Part shown: positions 34,560 to 48,635 of the stretch, piece by piece
How the letters are laid out: each line of letters begins with the position of its first letter
How positions within the stretch are numbered: the stretch's first letter is position 1
Source: Thiothrix litoralis
GTDB lineage: Bacteria; Pseudomonadota; Gammaproteobacteria; Thiotrichales; Thiotrichaceae
Direction of reading: 5' to 3'
Length of the DNA: 64,000 bases
Assembly: GCF_017901135.1 (NCBI RefSeq)
Contig: NZ_CP072801.1
Coordinates: 434,001 to 498,000, forward strand
Notes under the pieces: model-generated
What the model was told of the DNA's origin: nothing
What the model saw: the letters and a program-made list of their open reading frames with translations, nothing else
Database searches by the model: none
Translations under genes and position numbers: made by a program

Positions 34560-35645
34560 TCACTGTGTCGATAGTGTGAAGTCATCCAGATATAAAACCA
34601 TATCACGTTTAGGTGCCCATTCCGCTCCTGTACCGCCAAAAAATACCGCAAACAGGAAACGTTCAATCTGGAGGTTGTTGCTGTTGCGGAAGCGCAGGTC
34701 GCGTTTGTCCAGCACTTGCTTGCCGTTGAGCCAAGTGGTGATGACGCCGTTGCGCTTACCGGGGGTGTTGAGGCGCACGAAAGTTTTGATTTGATGCCAC
34801 TTGCCTTTTTCCAGCGGGGGAGTATCCCACGGGAAGAAGTCGCCAAAGTTTTTCGGCTGGTCGGGGTGGTAGACGTATTGCCCCGGTTTGCCGTCCTTTT
34901 CCCACATGACGCGCACGCTCCAGCCGTCGTTGCCGTTGGGTTTGACGCCACCGACGCGCGGTGCAACGCTGCCGATGCCGGGGAGTTTACCGCCGCGCAC
35001 GAAATCGAAATTTTCCGGGAATTTCACCCAGTACGAATAATACAGGCTGTCGCGTTGTGCGCCGATGTGCGGTTTCCAGTTGGCGCAGTCTTTTTCACTG
35101 ACGCAGCCGGATGCGCCTTTGGGCAGTTTGAGGCGTAAGGCTTGCCCGTGGGCATTGCGGGCTTCCTTGCCGCCGACGATGCTGACGTTGTTGAGACCCA
35201 TGCTCCAGCCGGGGCAATTCCAGTCGCGGAAATAATCTTTTTCGGTGTAATGACCGAGGGTGTTCTGGTCGAAGGTTATGTACAGCGGTTTGCCGGAGGT
35301 TAGCGGGGTGTCGCCGCTGCAATAGGCGTTGAGGTGGAAGGCTTGGTAGTAGAGGTTTTCACCGGCTTTGGCGGGGGCGCGGGTGGGGATTTTCAGGCTG
35401 TCCAGGTAGGCCCAGGCCGGATGGTTGGCGGGCGGGCTTTGGTTGCCGTTGTAGAGTACCAGCACTTTGTCCCACTGATTGTCGTGGGGGTTCCATTGCA
35501 ACTTGGCGGCTAGCTCGAAGGGTTGCGCGGCGTTGCTCATGGGGAGGGTGCGCACGTCTTGCGGCGCTGCTAGCGTGATACTCGGCAGCAATAACACGGT
35601 GAGCAGGGTAGCGCAGAGTCGCGCAAGGTATTTTGGTATGTTCAT
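34560..35645 (-). CDS. Secreted polysaccharide-lyase-like protein (PL14/PL20 type)
   Basis: This 361-residue protein has a clear signal peptide (ARLCATLLTVLLLPSITLAA) and a jelly-roll region resembling polysaccharide lyase family 14/20 proteins: LYYSYWVKFPENFDFVRGGKLPG, GWSVRVMWEKDG, GKWHQIKTFVRLNTPGKRNG, WLNGKQVLDKRDLRFR, FLFAVFFGGTGAEWAP. That family cleaves uronate polymers such as alginate or glucuronan. Several cysteines suggest periplasmic disulfides. It could be a lyase acting on the cell's own exopolysaccharide; substrate is unknown. It is divergent from pyrG. Confidence 0.65.
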   Translation of the reverse strand: MNIPKYLARLCATLLTVLLLPSITLAAPQDVRTLPMSNAAQPFELAAKLQWNPHDNQWDKVLVLYNGNQSPPANHPAWAYLDSLKIPTRAPAKAGENLYYQAFHLNAYCSGDTPLTSGKPLYITFDQNTLGHYTEKDYFRDWNCPGWSMGLNNVSIVGGKEARNAHGQALRLKLPKGASGCVSEKDCANWKPHIGAQRDSLYYSYWVKFPENFDFVRGGKLPGIGSVAPRVGGVKPNGNDGWSVRVMWEKDGKPGQYVYHPDQPKNFGDFFPWDTPPLEKGKWHQIKTFVRLNTPGKRNGVITTWLNGKQVLDKRDLRFRNSNNLQIERFLFAVFFGGTGAEWAPKRDMVLYLDDFTLSTQ

Positions 35646-35685
35646 GGGGGCGTATAATAAACCAATGGTAAACTTCTTGCCTTAG

Positions 35686-39539
<3,854 letters not shown>

Positions 39540-39566
39540 CCTTTCAGTTTAAATCTGCTATCCTCT

Positions 39567-39595
39567 TATGGCGGGCTTGTCCCGCCATATTTATT
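39567..39595 (+). terminator. Hairpin after eno, probable partial terminator
   Basis: A 9-base perfect stem (39567-39575 with 39581-39589) and 5-base loop are followed by TTTATTT-like sequence. The T tract is weak, so it may attenuate rather than stop transcription into ftsB-ispD. Confidence 0.55.
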
Positions 39596-39611
39596 TCTGA
39601 AATACCACCAT

Positions 39612-39950
39612 ATGAACATGACACGCATCGTATTTATAGTGCTAGGAGTACTGGCTTTCGGGCTGTTTGTACGCCTGTGGGTAGGCCCCGGCAGTTACCC
39701 CGATATGCAGCGTCTGGAAGAAAAAATTGCACAGCAAAATGCTGCCAATGATGAGCAGGCTGAAGTCAAACGCCGTTTGCAAATGGACGTAGTGGGCTTA
39801 TCCAAAGACGATGAAGCCGTCGAAGAGCACGCCCGCAGCGAACTTGGCATGGTGCGCCAAGGTGAAACCTTTTATCAGGTGATCTTGCGGGCTGACCAGC
39901 AAGTAACTGCACCCGGATCGCAAGCTAAGCTGACCCCGCATGTTGAATAA
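39612..39950 (+). CDS. ftsB: Cell division protein FtsB
   Basis: FtsB is a bitopic divisome protein that forms the FtsQLB complex to activate septal wall synthesis. This 112-residue protein has one N-terminal membrane helix (IVFIVLGVLAFGLFVRLWV), a coiled coil (MQRLEEKIAQQNAANDEQAEVKRR interrupted form) and the conserved EEHARSELGMVRQGETFYQV. An alternative start is the ATG two codons later (39618). It overlaps ispD by 11 bases, the usual eno-ftsB-ispD order. Confidence 0.93.
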   Translation: MNMTRIVFIVLGVLAFGLFVRLWVGPGSYPDMQRLEEKIAQQNAANDEQAEVKRRLQMDVVGLSKDDEAVEEHARSELGMVRQGETFYQVILRADQQVTAPGSQAKLTPHVE

Positions 39951-40656
39951 GCTCTGGGTCGTGATTCCGGCGGCTGGTGTAGGGGCGCGGATGCAGGCTG
40001 ACCGCCCCAAGCAATACCTGCCTTTAGTTGGCAAGACGGTGATTGAACATACCCTTGCCTGCTTTCTGACACACCCGGCAGTGGCGGGGATTGTCGTCGC
40101 CATCAGTGAGGGGGATCCGTATTGGGCGGAACTCACTGCGACTGCGCTCAGTGAGCGGGGGAATGTTTACACCGCTCCCGGTGGGTGTGAACGTGCCGAT
40201 TCGGTGCTGAATGCGCTGGATTATCTGGTCAATACTTTGCAGGTGAATGCTGACACTGGTGTGTTGGTGCATGATGCTGCCCGCCCGTGCTTGAGCCGCC
40301 ACGATGTCGACAAACTGTTGGCAGAAGGTATGGGAGAAGCGGCAGGTGCGATTCTGGCAGTGCCAGTACGTGATACCATGAAACGCGCCCAGCCAGATAC
40401 CTCCCGGGTTGCCCACACCGAAGACCGCAATGGCTTGTGGCACGCGCTTACCCCGCAACTGGCAAGGCTTGGGGTATTACGGGAAGCGTTGGCTCATGCC
40501 TTACACGCGGGTCTGCCGGTGACAGATGAGGCTTCCGCGCTGGAACAGTTTGGTTTGCACCCCCTACTGGTCGAGGGCGATGCCCGTAATATCAAGATTA
40601 CCCGCCCGGCAGATTTGGCGCTGGCGACTTTTTTCCTGATAGAAGCCGCAGGCTAA
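39940..40656 (+). CDS. ispD: 2-C-methyl-D-erythritol 4-phosphate cytidylyltransferase
   Basis: IspD couples CTP to methylerythritol 4-phosphate in the isoprenoid pathway whose later kinase, IspE, is coded at 23.9 kb. The protein has 238 residues: VIPAAGVGARMQADRPKQYLPLVGKTVIEHT nucleotide-binding loop, VLVHDAARPCLS, VPVRDTMKRA, and TDEASALEQFG. ispF, often next, is absent; the convergent glcF gene follows after 3 bases. Confidence 0.95.
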   Translation: MLNKLWVVIPAAGVGARMQADRPKQYLPLVGKTVIEHTLACFLTHPAVAGIVVAISEGDPYWAELTATALSERGNVYTAPGGCERADSVLNALDYLVNTLQVNADTGVLVHDAARPCLSRHDVDKLLAEGMGEAAGAILAVPVRDTMKRAQPDTSRVAHTEDRNGLWHALTPQLARLGVLREALAHALHAGLPVTDEASALEQFGLHPLLVEGDARNIKITRPADLALATFFLIEAAG

Positions 40657-40659
40657 ACC

Positions 40660-41898
40660 TCAGGTATTTGCTTGATCGAGCAAATGAATCCAATGCATCA
40701 CGGGTAAATCACTCGCTTCCTGCAAATGTGTTTGGCAACCGATATTGGCGGTGACAATCGCTTCTGGTTGATGCTGGGTCAGGTTTGCCAGCTTGTTGTG
40801 GCGCAATTGCTGGGAAAGCTCCGGTTGCAGGATGGAATACGTTCCCGCTGAACCGCAACACAGGTGTTCGTCCGCGACTGGCACCAGCACAAAACCGCAA
40901 TCCAGCAAAATATTTTCCACCACGCCCCGGACTTTTTGCCCATGTTGGAGGGTGCAGGGCGGATGCCACGCCACGCGGGTCGCTTGGGCGGGGGCGAGTT
41001 GCTGGTAGTTTTCATTGATGATGATTTCGGCAATGTCTTTGCACAAATGCGAAATCCGTTCCGCTTTGATGGCGTATTCGGGGTCATGACGCAAGTGGTG
41101 AGCGTATTCCTTAATCATCACCCCACAACCGCTGGCGGTGGTGAGGATAGCTTCGACAGCACCTTCTTTACGTGACAGGTAAGGCCACCAAGCGTCAATG
41201 TTACGACGCATATAGTCGAGCGCGTCTTCGGGTGCGCCCAAATGCTGGCTGACAGCACCACAGCAGCCTGCTTTCGGGGCTGTCACCAGACTGATGCCGA
41301 GCTTGTCGAATACCCGTGCCGCCGCCGCATTGATGTCAGGGGAAAGCGCGGGTTGCACGCAGCCATCCAGCACCAGTATCCAGCGCTCGTGGCGTGCTTT
41401 CGGCCAGTGACCTGCCGGGCGGGGTGCAGTGATTTTGTTCGCCAACTTTTCTGGCAACAAGGGCTTGAATGTACGCCCCAGAGTCAAGCCTATGCTAAAC
41501 AGATTGCTTTTAGGCAGGTAGGTGCGCAGGCGTTTGCGTAAGGTTTTGTCGGCACGGTCGCGCCCGACGTGTTTCTCGGCAATGTGTCGGCCAATGTCCA
41601 GCAGTTTGCCGTATTCAACCCCTGACGGACAGGTGGTTTCGCAGCTACGGCACAACAGGCAGCGGTCAAGGTGTTGCAAGGTTTTGCGTCCGCTATCCGG
41701 GGTATTTTCCAGATTGCCTTCCATCAGTTGTTTGATGAGGTAAATGCGTCCGCGTGGGCCGTCGTTTTCATCGCCTAACAGTTGGTAAGTAGGGCAGGTG
41801 GCATTGCAAAAACCACAATGTACGCAGCGGCGCAAAATGTCTTCAGCGACTTTGCCGTCGTGAGTTTGCCGCAGTGCGGTGAGTATCTGGGTTTGCAT
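40660..41898 (-). CDS. glcF: Glycolate oxidase iron-sulfur subunit
   Basis: GlcF is the electron-transfer subunit of glycolate dehydrogenase, passing electrons to the quinone pool. The 412-residue protein has two 4Fe-4S motifs (CVHCGFCNATCPTY and CLLCRSCETTCPSG) near the N-terminus and two CCG domains (GCCGAVSQHLG, LCCGSAGTYSI) in the C-terminal half. It directly follows glcE with no gap and is the last gene of glcDEF. Confidence 0.95.
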   Translation of the reverse strand: MQTQILTALRQTHDGKVAEDILRRCVHCGFCNATCPTYQLLGDENDGPRGRIYLIKQLMEGNLENTPDSGRKTLQHLDRCLLCRSCETTCPSGVEYGKLLDIGRHIAEKHVGRDRADKTLRKRLRTYLPKSNLFSIGLTLGRTFKPLLPEKLANKITAPRPAGHWPKARHERWILVLDGCVQPALSPDINAAAARVFDKLGISLVTAPKAGCCGAVSQHLGAPEDALDYMRRNIDAWWPYLSRKEGAVEAILTTASGCGVMIKEYAHHLRHDPEYAIKAERISHLCKDIAEIIINENYQQLAPAQATRVAWHPPCTLQHGQKVRGVVENILLDCGFVLVPVADEHLCCGSAGTYSILQPELSQQLRHNKLANLTQHQPEAIVTANIGCQTHLQEASDLPVMHWIHLLDQANT

Positions 41899-42972
41899 TT
41901 ACCAATCCTTATACATGCGACCGATGTTGAAAATACCGCTTGGATCCATTGCCTGTTTGAGGCGCTGTTGGACAGTGAGCATATTGGGTTGCAAAGGGTG
42001 GAACGGGTTGACGCCCGGCAAGCTGCCACGATAAACCGTGGCGTGGCCTTCGCCTTTGTGCGCAATATTGCGGATCAAGTTCACCGGGATATTGGTGTAT
42101 ACCCAACGCTGTGAACCACCCCATTCCACCAGGGAATTACCTTCCAGACGGCTGATAACATTGGCGGAAACAGGAAAGGATAGACGCCACAGCGGACGAT
42201 CGTATTGTTGGAAAAATTCGTGGGTTTGGTTGCGCAGCGCTGCCCAGAATTGATCGGGGTTATTGAGCGGTTCGCCGCCAATCTTGCGGTGTGAGGCAAA
42301 CACATGGCTGGGTACGCCACTGAGACGCAGGTATAAACACCCATCAAAATAACAGGTGGCACTCAAGGGGAAGTTAGAGTTGCGCATGGTGGTAACCAGC
42401 TCAAAAGCTTCTTGACTGGGCATGTCGAGTGTCAAGGTGAGCTCGGTGACTGGGCGTGGCATAACTTTCAGGGAAACGTCCAGAATCAGGCCGAGTGTAC
42501 CCATTGAGCCGGTAATCAGTCGCGAAATGTCGTAACCGGCGACGTTTTTCATCACTTGCCCACCAAAACTGGCGACTTTGCCGTAGCCGGTGATCAGTTT
42601 GACGCCCAGTACATGGTCACGTACCGAACCTGACCACGGGCGTGCCGGGCCAGCCAAGCCAGAGGCGACCACACCACCGATGGTGGATTCGGGGCTGAAG
42701 CAGGGTGGCTCAAACGCCAGCATCTGACCGTTGGCGGTGAGTAGCGCTTCGATGTCCTGAAGGCGGGTTCCGGCGCGGGCAGTAATGCACAATTCCGACG
42801 GTTCGTAGGCAATAATGCCAGTATGCGGCGCTACCTGTACAGGCGTGCCGGTCGTGGTATTACCGTAAAAAGCTTTGCTGCCCCCACCAATGATGTTCAG
42901 TGGTTGGTGGTCAGCAAGTGCTGCGACGACTTTTTCTTGCAATGTCGAGGTTATATCGTTATCTGCGATCAT
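41899..42972 (-). CDS. glcE: Glycolate oxidase FAD-binding subunit
   Basis: GlcE is the second flavin-binding subunit of glycolate dehydrogenase, related to GlcD but shorter. It shows the FAD loop IIGGGSKAFYGN, the second loop PCFSPESTIGGVVASGLAGPARPW, and NVAGYDISRLITGSMGTLG. The ATG at 42972 gives a normal 357-residue protein; the longer frame to 43041 would overlap glcD. It lies 13 bases after glcD. Confidence 0.94.
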   Translation of the reverse strand: MIADNDITSTLQEKVVAALADHQPLNIIGGGSKAFYGNTTTGTPVQVAPHTGIIAYEPSELCITARAGTRLQDIEALLTANGQMLAFEPPCFSPESTIGGVVASGLAGPARPWSGSVRDHVLGVKLITGYGKVASFGGQVMKNVAGYDISRLITGSMGTLGLILDVSLKVMPRPVTELTLTLDMPSQEAFELVTTMRNSNFPLSATCYFDGCLYLRLSGVPSHVFASHRKIGGEPLNNPDQFWAALRNQTHEFFQQYDRPLWRLSFPVSANVISRLEGNSLVEWGGSQRWVYTNIPVNLIRNIAHKGEGHATVYRGSLPGVNPFHPLQPNMLTVQQRLKQAMDPSGIFNIGRMYKDW

Positions 42973-42985
42973 ATTCAGGCCCGAA

Positions 42986-44455
42986 TCAAAATCTTGGCAG
43001 TTCAGGGTGGGAAAGCTGCCCGTGATGGACGTGCATTGCACCGAGTTCTGCGCAACGGTGCAACGTGGGAACAGCTTTTCCGGGGTTTAGTAATTCGTCA
43101 GGGTCGAAGGCACGTTTGACTGCGTGAAAAACTTCCAGTTCTGCTTCGGCAAATTGCACGCACATGGAATCCAGTTTTTCATGCCCGACACCGTGTTCAC
43201 CCGTGATAGAACCACCGACTTTAACACATAATGCCAGAATATCCGCACCGAAACGTTCGGCTTTTTCGAGTTCGCCGGGGCGGTTGGCATCGTACAGGAT
43301 CAAGGGGTGCAGGTTGCCATCACCGGCATGGAAGACGTTGGCTACGCCCAGTTCGTAGGTTTGGGAGAAATCGTTAATCTTTTGCAGCACCTGCGCGAGG
43401 TGTTTGCGGGGAATCGTGCCATCCATGCAGTAATAGTCGGGGGAGATGCGCCCCACCGCAGGGAAGGCGGCTTTGCGCCCTGCCCATAGGCGAGCACGCT
43501 CGGCGGCAGTTTTGGCGATGTGGATAGTGCCAGCGTGGTGCTCTTTGAGAATGGCGCTGACTCTGGCGACCTGTTCGCTTACTTCATCTTCGGTGCCATC
43601 CAATTCGCACAATAAAATGGCATTGGCATCTATCGGGTAGCCTGCGTGGATGAAATCTTCGGCAGCGCGGAGTGCGGGGTTATCCATCATTTCCAGCCCA
43701 GCGGGAATAATGCCTTTACTGATAATGGCAGCGACGGCATCACCGGCATCAGCTACTTCTGAGAAATCAGCCATTAGCACTTGCACGGTTTCGGGCTTGA
43801 CGGTCAGTTTGACCAGCACTTCGACGACAATCCCCAACATGCCTTCCGAGCCGGTCATCAGCGCCAGCAAGTCGTAACCGGGGGTATCCAGCCGGTCGTT
43901 GCCTATGGTTAGTAATTCGCCGTCAATGGTGACAACCTTGATTTCGAGGATATTGTGAACGGTCAGACCGTATTTGAGGCAATGTACCCCGCCGGAGTTT
44001 TCCGCAACATTACCGCCAATCGAGCAGGCAATTTGCGAGGAAGGGTCAGGGGCGTAAAACAGGCCAAGGTGGTCGACTGCCTGACTGATGGCAAGGTTAC
44101 GCACACCGGGCTGGACGCGGGCGTGCAGGTTTACGGTGTCGATTTCCATGATCTGCTTGAAGCGGGCAAGGCTCAAGACAATACCGCCTTCGTGTGGCAA
44201 TGCGCCACCGGACAGGCCAGTGCCTGCACCGCGTGCCACCACGGGTATTTTCAGGCGTGAACAGGTTTTGACAATCAATTGCACCTGTTCGATGGTGGTG
44301 GGTAATACCACTGCTAGAGGCAAATGGCGGTACGCAGTTAGGCCGTCGCACTCATAGGGGTGCAAGTCTTCTTTTGTCGTCAGGATGGCGTCCTGTGGCA
44401 AAATGTCAGCTAGCTGCTGGAATAACAGGTTGTGTGGGGCTGCACTGGTTTTCAC
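42986..44455 (-). CDS. glcD: Glycolate oxidase subunit GlcD
   Basis: GlcD is the catalytic FAD subunit that oxidises glycolate to glyoxylate. The 489-residue protein has the FAD-binding PCMH domain (VARGAGTGLSGGALPHEGGIVLS, FYAPDPSSQIACSIGGNVAENSGG), the MTGSEGMLGIV segment and the C-terminal domain with FHAGDGNLHPLI and GSITGEHGVG. It begins the glcDEF operon. With gph at 56.7 kb it provides a route for 2-phosphoglycolate made by RuBisCO oxygenation. Confidence 0.96.
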   Translation of the reverse strand: MKTSAAPHNLLFQQLADILPQDAILTTKEDLHPYECDGLTAYRHLPLAVVLPTTIEQVQLIVKTCSRLKIPVVARGAGTGLSGGALPHEGGIVLSLARFKQIMEIDTVNLHARVQPGVRNLAISQAVDHLGLFYAPDPSSQIACSIGGNVAENSGGVHCLKYGLTVHNILEIKVVTIDGELLTIGNDRLDTPGYDLLALMTGSEGMLGIVVEVLVKLTVKPETVQVLMADFSEVADAGDAVAAIISKGIIPAGLEMMDNPALRAAEDFIHAGYPIDANAILLCELDGTEDEVSEQVARVSAILKEHHAGTIHIAKTAAERARLWAGRKAAFPAVGRISPDYYCMDGTIPRKHLAQVLQKINDFSQTYELGVANVFHAGDGNLHPLILYDANRPGELEKAERFGADILALCVKVGGSITGEHGVGHEKLDSMCVQFAEAELEVFHAVKRAFDPDELLNPGKAVPTLHRCAELGAMHVHHGQLSHPELPRF

Positions 44456-44543
44456 GAACTATTATGACCTTGTACTAGGGAATGGGTACTGTAGCGTACT
44501 TCCAACAAAAAATTGATTTTAGCTGAATTACGAAGGAATTGGC

Positions 44544-44918
44544 ATGTATCAGATAGGTGGAATTTTATTAGGTGGTGCAATCGGTGCGTTGTTACGTTTC
44601 ATGGTGGCGAATGGTGTGTACCAGTGGTTAGGGCGTGGATTCCCTTACGGGACGCTGGTTGTGAACGTATTTGGTTCGTTTTTTATTGGCTTTTTAACGT
44701 TGTATTTCATGGAACGTGAGTTGCTGAATTCGGTGTTGGCACGAGGATTAATTGTGGGGGTTTTGGGTGCATTTACCACATTTTCCACGTTTTCTTTGGA
44801 TACGTTTGATCTGATTCAGCAAGGCAGGTTGTTGGGGGCGGGGTTAAATGCGTTGCTGAATGTTGGGGTTTGCGTGCTGGCAGTGTGGGCAGGGGTGTCG
44901 GTGGCGCGGTTGGTTTAA
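44544..44918 (+). CDS. crcB: Fluoride channel Fluc/CrcB
   Basis: CrcB is a dual-topology dimeric fluoride-specific channel that lowers cytoplasmic fluoride. The 124-residue protein has four membrane helices, with GGAIGALLRFM, YGTLVVNVFGSFFIGFL (conserved Asn) and the phenylalanine-box region GVLGAFTTFSTFSLDTF. It lies 76 bases before serS. No fluoride riboswitch was found in the short leader. Confidence 0.95.
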   Translation: MYQIGGILLGGAIGALLRFMVANGVYQWLGRGFPYGTLVVNVFGSFFIGFLTLYFMERELLNSVLARGLIVGVLGAFTTFSTFSLDTFDLIQQGRLLGAGLNALLNVGVCVLAVWAGVSVARLV

Positions 44919-44949
44919 AGGGATTATGTGACGCGGCAATCTGAGGTAA

Positions 44950-46266
<1,317 letters not shown>

Positions 46267-46383
46267 GAAATCAGTGAAATACTGCGTTAACTTGATTCTG
46301 CGCAATGTAATGTGTGTGGGGTCGGGTATGATGCAGTTTTTTTACCCCGTCCGGCACAGCGAACGATTGGATATTGCAACATT

Positions 46384-47784
46384 ATGAGTACTGAACAAGT
46401 CATCCAGCCCAAGTCTTCCCTCCAGCCACGCTCGGTGGAAGGCCGTTTCCGTAATATCAAAACAGCCATTCTGGTGGTGGCCTATGCAGTATTTTTTCTG
46501 CTGCCATGGGTGCGCTGGGAGCGGGCGGTCGGGCCAGATCAGGCTATCCTGTTCGATATTCCCGGTCGACGTTATTACATGTTTGATTTGGTGATGCACG
46601 CGCAGGATATTTTCTGGCTCACGGCCTTATTGTTCCTTGCGGCGGTATTGCTATTTTTTGTGACGACGCTGTTTGGGCGGGTGTTCTGCGGCTATTTCTG
46701 CTTCCAGACCCTGTGGACGGATGCCTTCCGCTGGATTGAGCGTTTCATTCAAGGTGACCGGGTAGCGCGTTTGCGTCTGGAGAAGCAGCCGTGGAATGTT
46801 GAGAAAATTCGCAAGATCGGTTTGACCCATGGCCTGTGGCTGCTGTTGGCGATGTGGACGGGCTTGAGCTTTGCCTTGTACTGGGGGGATGCGTTCACCC
46901 TGACCGGGCAATTCTTTACGGGTAGTGCTCCGGCAGCGGTGTACGGCACGGTGATTATCCTGATGACTACCACTTACCTGACGGCGGGTTGGGCGAAAGA
47001 ATACGTGTGCTTGCACATGTGCCCTTACTCACGTTTCCAGAGTGTTATGTTTGATCAGGATACCATGATTGTGTCATACGACATGAACCGTGGTGAAGGC
47101 TCAACCGGGCGGATTAAGCCGGTGAAAGAGATGCGTGATCAGCAAAACCGTCAGGAAAAAGGCCATGGCGATTGTGTCGACTGTGGCTTGTGTGTACAAG
47201 TTTGCCCGACAGGTATCGATATTCGTAACGGCTTGCAGATTGGTTGTATCCACTGTGCTCTGTGTATTGATGCTTGTGACAACATCATGGACAAGCAAGG
47301 TTGGAAGCGCGGCCTGATCCGTTACACTTCCGAGCACGGCTTGGAAGGCAAAAAGACCAAAGTGCTTAAATTGCGCACGGTTGGCTATGGTTTAGCAACG
47401 TTATTGGCGACGATTTATCTGGTGTGGAGCATTGCCAGCAGTAAATTGTTGGAGGTGACGGCGGTACAAATCCGCAGCCCGCTGTACGTTACCCTGTCAG
47501 ATGGGCGTATTCAGAACAGCTACGAAGTCAAAATCAACAACAAAACCATGGAAGCAGCACGCTATTCATTGACAATGGAAGGCTTGCCAGGCGCTGAAAT
47601 GGAATTGCATATCAATGACTTGAGCCTGAAGCCGGATTCGACGATGCGGGTGCTGGCAAAAATCCGTTATACTAAGCAGCCCGGTGATACTGGTGGAAAC
47701 CGTGAGTTCCAGTTTAAGCTGACGCCGCTGGAAGGTAAGGTGACTGCGCCAGTTATTATCCCTTCACACTTTATGACCCCGTAA
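46384..47784 (+). CDS. ccoG: Cytochrome c oxidase accessory protein CcoG
   Basis: CcoG (RdxA/FixG) is a membrane-bound iron-sulfur protein needed for cbb3-type oxidase assembly; it is thought to reduce Cu(II) for CuB insertion. The 466-residue product has about five membrane segments, TLFGRVFCGYFCFQTLWTD and MCPYSRFQSVM, and two 4Fe-4S motifs (CVDCGLCVQVCP and CIHCALCIDACD). The C-terminal Ig-like FixG domain follows. The ATG at 46384 begins the standard N-terminus. It is the first gene of ccoG-fixH-ccoI-ccoS. Confidence 0.95.
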   Translation: MSTEQVIQPKSSLQPRSVEGRFRNIKTAILVVAYAVFFLLPWVRWERAVGPDQAILFDIPGRRYYMFDLVMHAQDIFWLTALLFLAAVLLFFVTTLFGRVFCGYFCFQTLWTDAFRWIERFIQGDRVARLRLEKQPWNVEKIRKIGLTHGLWLLLAMWTGLSFALYWGDAFTLTGQFFTGSAPAAVYGTVIILMTTTYLTAGWAKEYVCLHMCPYSRFQSVMFDQDTMIVSYDMNRGEGSTGRIKPVKEMRDQQNRQEKGHGDCVDCGLCVQVCPTGIDIRNGLQIGCIHCALCIDACDNIMDKQGWKRGLIRYTSEHGLEGKKTKVLKLRTVGYGLATLLATIYLVWSIASSKLLEVTAVQIRSPLYVTLSDGRIQNSYEVKINNKTMEAARYSLTMEGLPGAEMELHINDLSLKPDSTMRVLAKIRYTKQPGDTGGNREFQFKLTPLEGKVTAPVIIPSHFMTP

Positions 47785-47790
47785 GGTTTC

Positions 47791-48615
47791 ATGGAAAATC
47801 AAAATATTGCATTCACTCTGGGGGTAGGCGTCCTTGCGTCGCTTGCCCTGTTTTTCCTGTTTTACAAGGTAATGAAGCGTCCCGCTAAGCTTGCTTCCTT
47901 GTTGACTTTTTTGGTGGTGCAGGCCGTCTACATCGCTGTGGCGTCCTTGCATTGGGCGGGTCTGGATGTCTTTGCGATCCATTTCTCCTTCTTTACCATG
48001 GCGGCAATAGTGCCGGGTATCATTGTCGGGAGTCGGCGCGGTTCCGATACTGATAAGGGCAGGCTCCATTGGGGGCCGGGCATTATCATCGGGTTTTTCA
48101 TGATTCTGGTGATTGTGGATTCAACCATCATCACTTTGGCAAACAGCGGGGCAAGCGCGGACTTCATTCGCAAGTTCTTGCCTCAGCCGCACCGTGAAGG
48201 CGTGCAAAATGTGGTGTCTGCTTTTCCCGGCACGGTTGCCAATGACTACCAGAAGAAATATAGCCAGTACAACAACTACATCGCACAATTGAAGACCCAA
48301 AAGGAACGCGGCTGGCAAGTGGCAGATGGCTGGCTCGAAAAGCCGCAACCTGGCAAACCTACCCAGTTCCGTATTCATGTCACGGATAAGGCAGGGCAAC
48401 CCGTGAGTAGTGCCAAGGTTCAATTGTCGTTTTTACGCCCTTCCAATAAGGCGCAGGATGTGAACCTTGAATTGCTGGAATCTGAACCCGGCTTCTACGG
48501 TCAAATGGTCAGCCTGCCCGTTCACGGTATGTGGACAATGGTACTTTCTATCCAGCGCGGTGATGAAATCCATGAGATCAAAGGTGAAACCTGGGTCGGA
48601 GAAGAGCCGCAGTGA
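47791..48615 (+). CDS. FixH domain protein with extra N-terminal membrane helices
   Basis: The C-terminal half matches FixH (CcoH), a small membrane protein needed for cbb3 oxidase assembly: LEKPQPGKPTQFRIHVTDKAGQPVSSAKVQLSFLRP, PGFYGQMVSLPVHGMWTMVLSI. The 274-residue length exceeds usual FixH (about 160) because about three additional hydrophobic segments precede it (ASLALFFLFYKVM, LLTFLVVQAVYIAVASLHW, HFSFFTMAAIVPGIIVG). It lies 6 bases after ccoG and 20 before ccoI. The extra helices may anchor or sense redox state; this is inference. Confidence 0.8.
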   Translation: MENQNIAFTLGVGVLASLALFFLFYKVMKRPAKLASLLTFLVVQAVYIAVASLHWAGLDVFAIHFSFFTMAAIVPGIIVGSRRGSDTDKGRLHWGPGIIIGFFMILVIVDSTIITLANSGASADFIRKFLPQPHREGVQNVVSAFPGTVANDYQKKYSQYNNYIAQLKTQKERGWQVADGWLEKPQPGKPTQFRIHVTDKAGQPVSSAKVQLSFLRPSNKAQDVNLELLESEPGFYGQMVSLPVHGMWTMVLSIQRGDEIHEIKGETWVGEEPQ

Positions 48616-48635
48616 GCGGGTATGAGTGAGCCTGC

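Noticed and set aside
44456-44543. Fluoride riboswitch before crcB
   Set aside because: The leader is short and lacks the conserved crcB-motif sequence and pseudoknot.
46292-46305. TTGATTCTGCGCAA as a second FNR box before ccoG
   Set aside because: The second half deviates at two of five positions, too weak to call.
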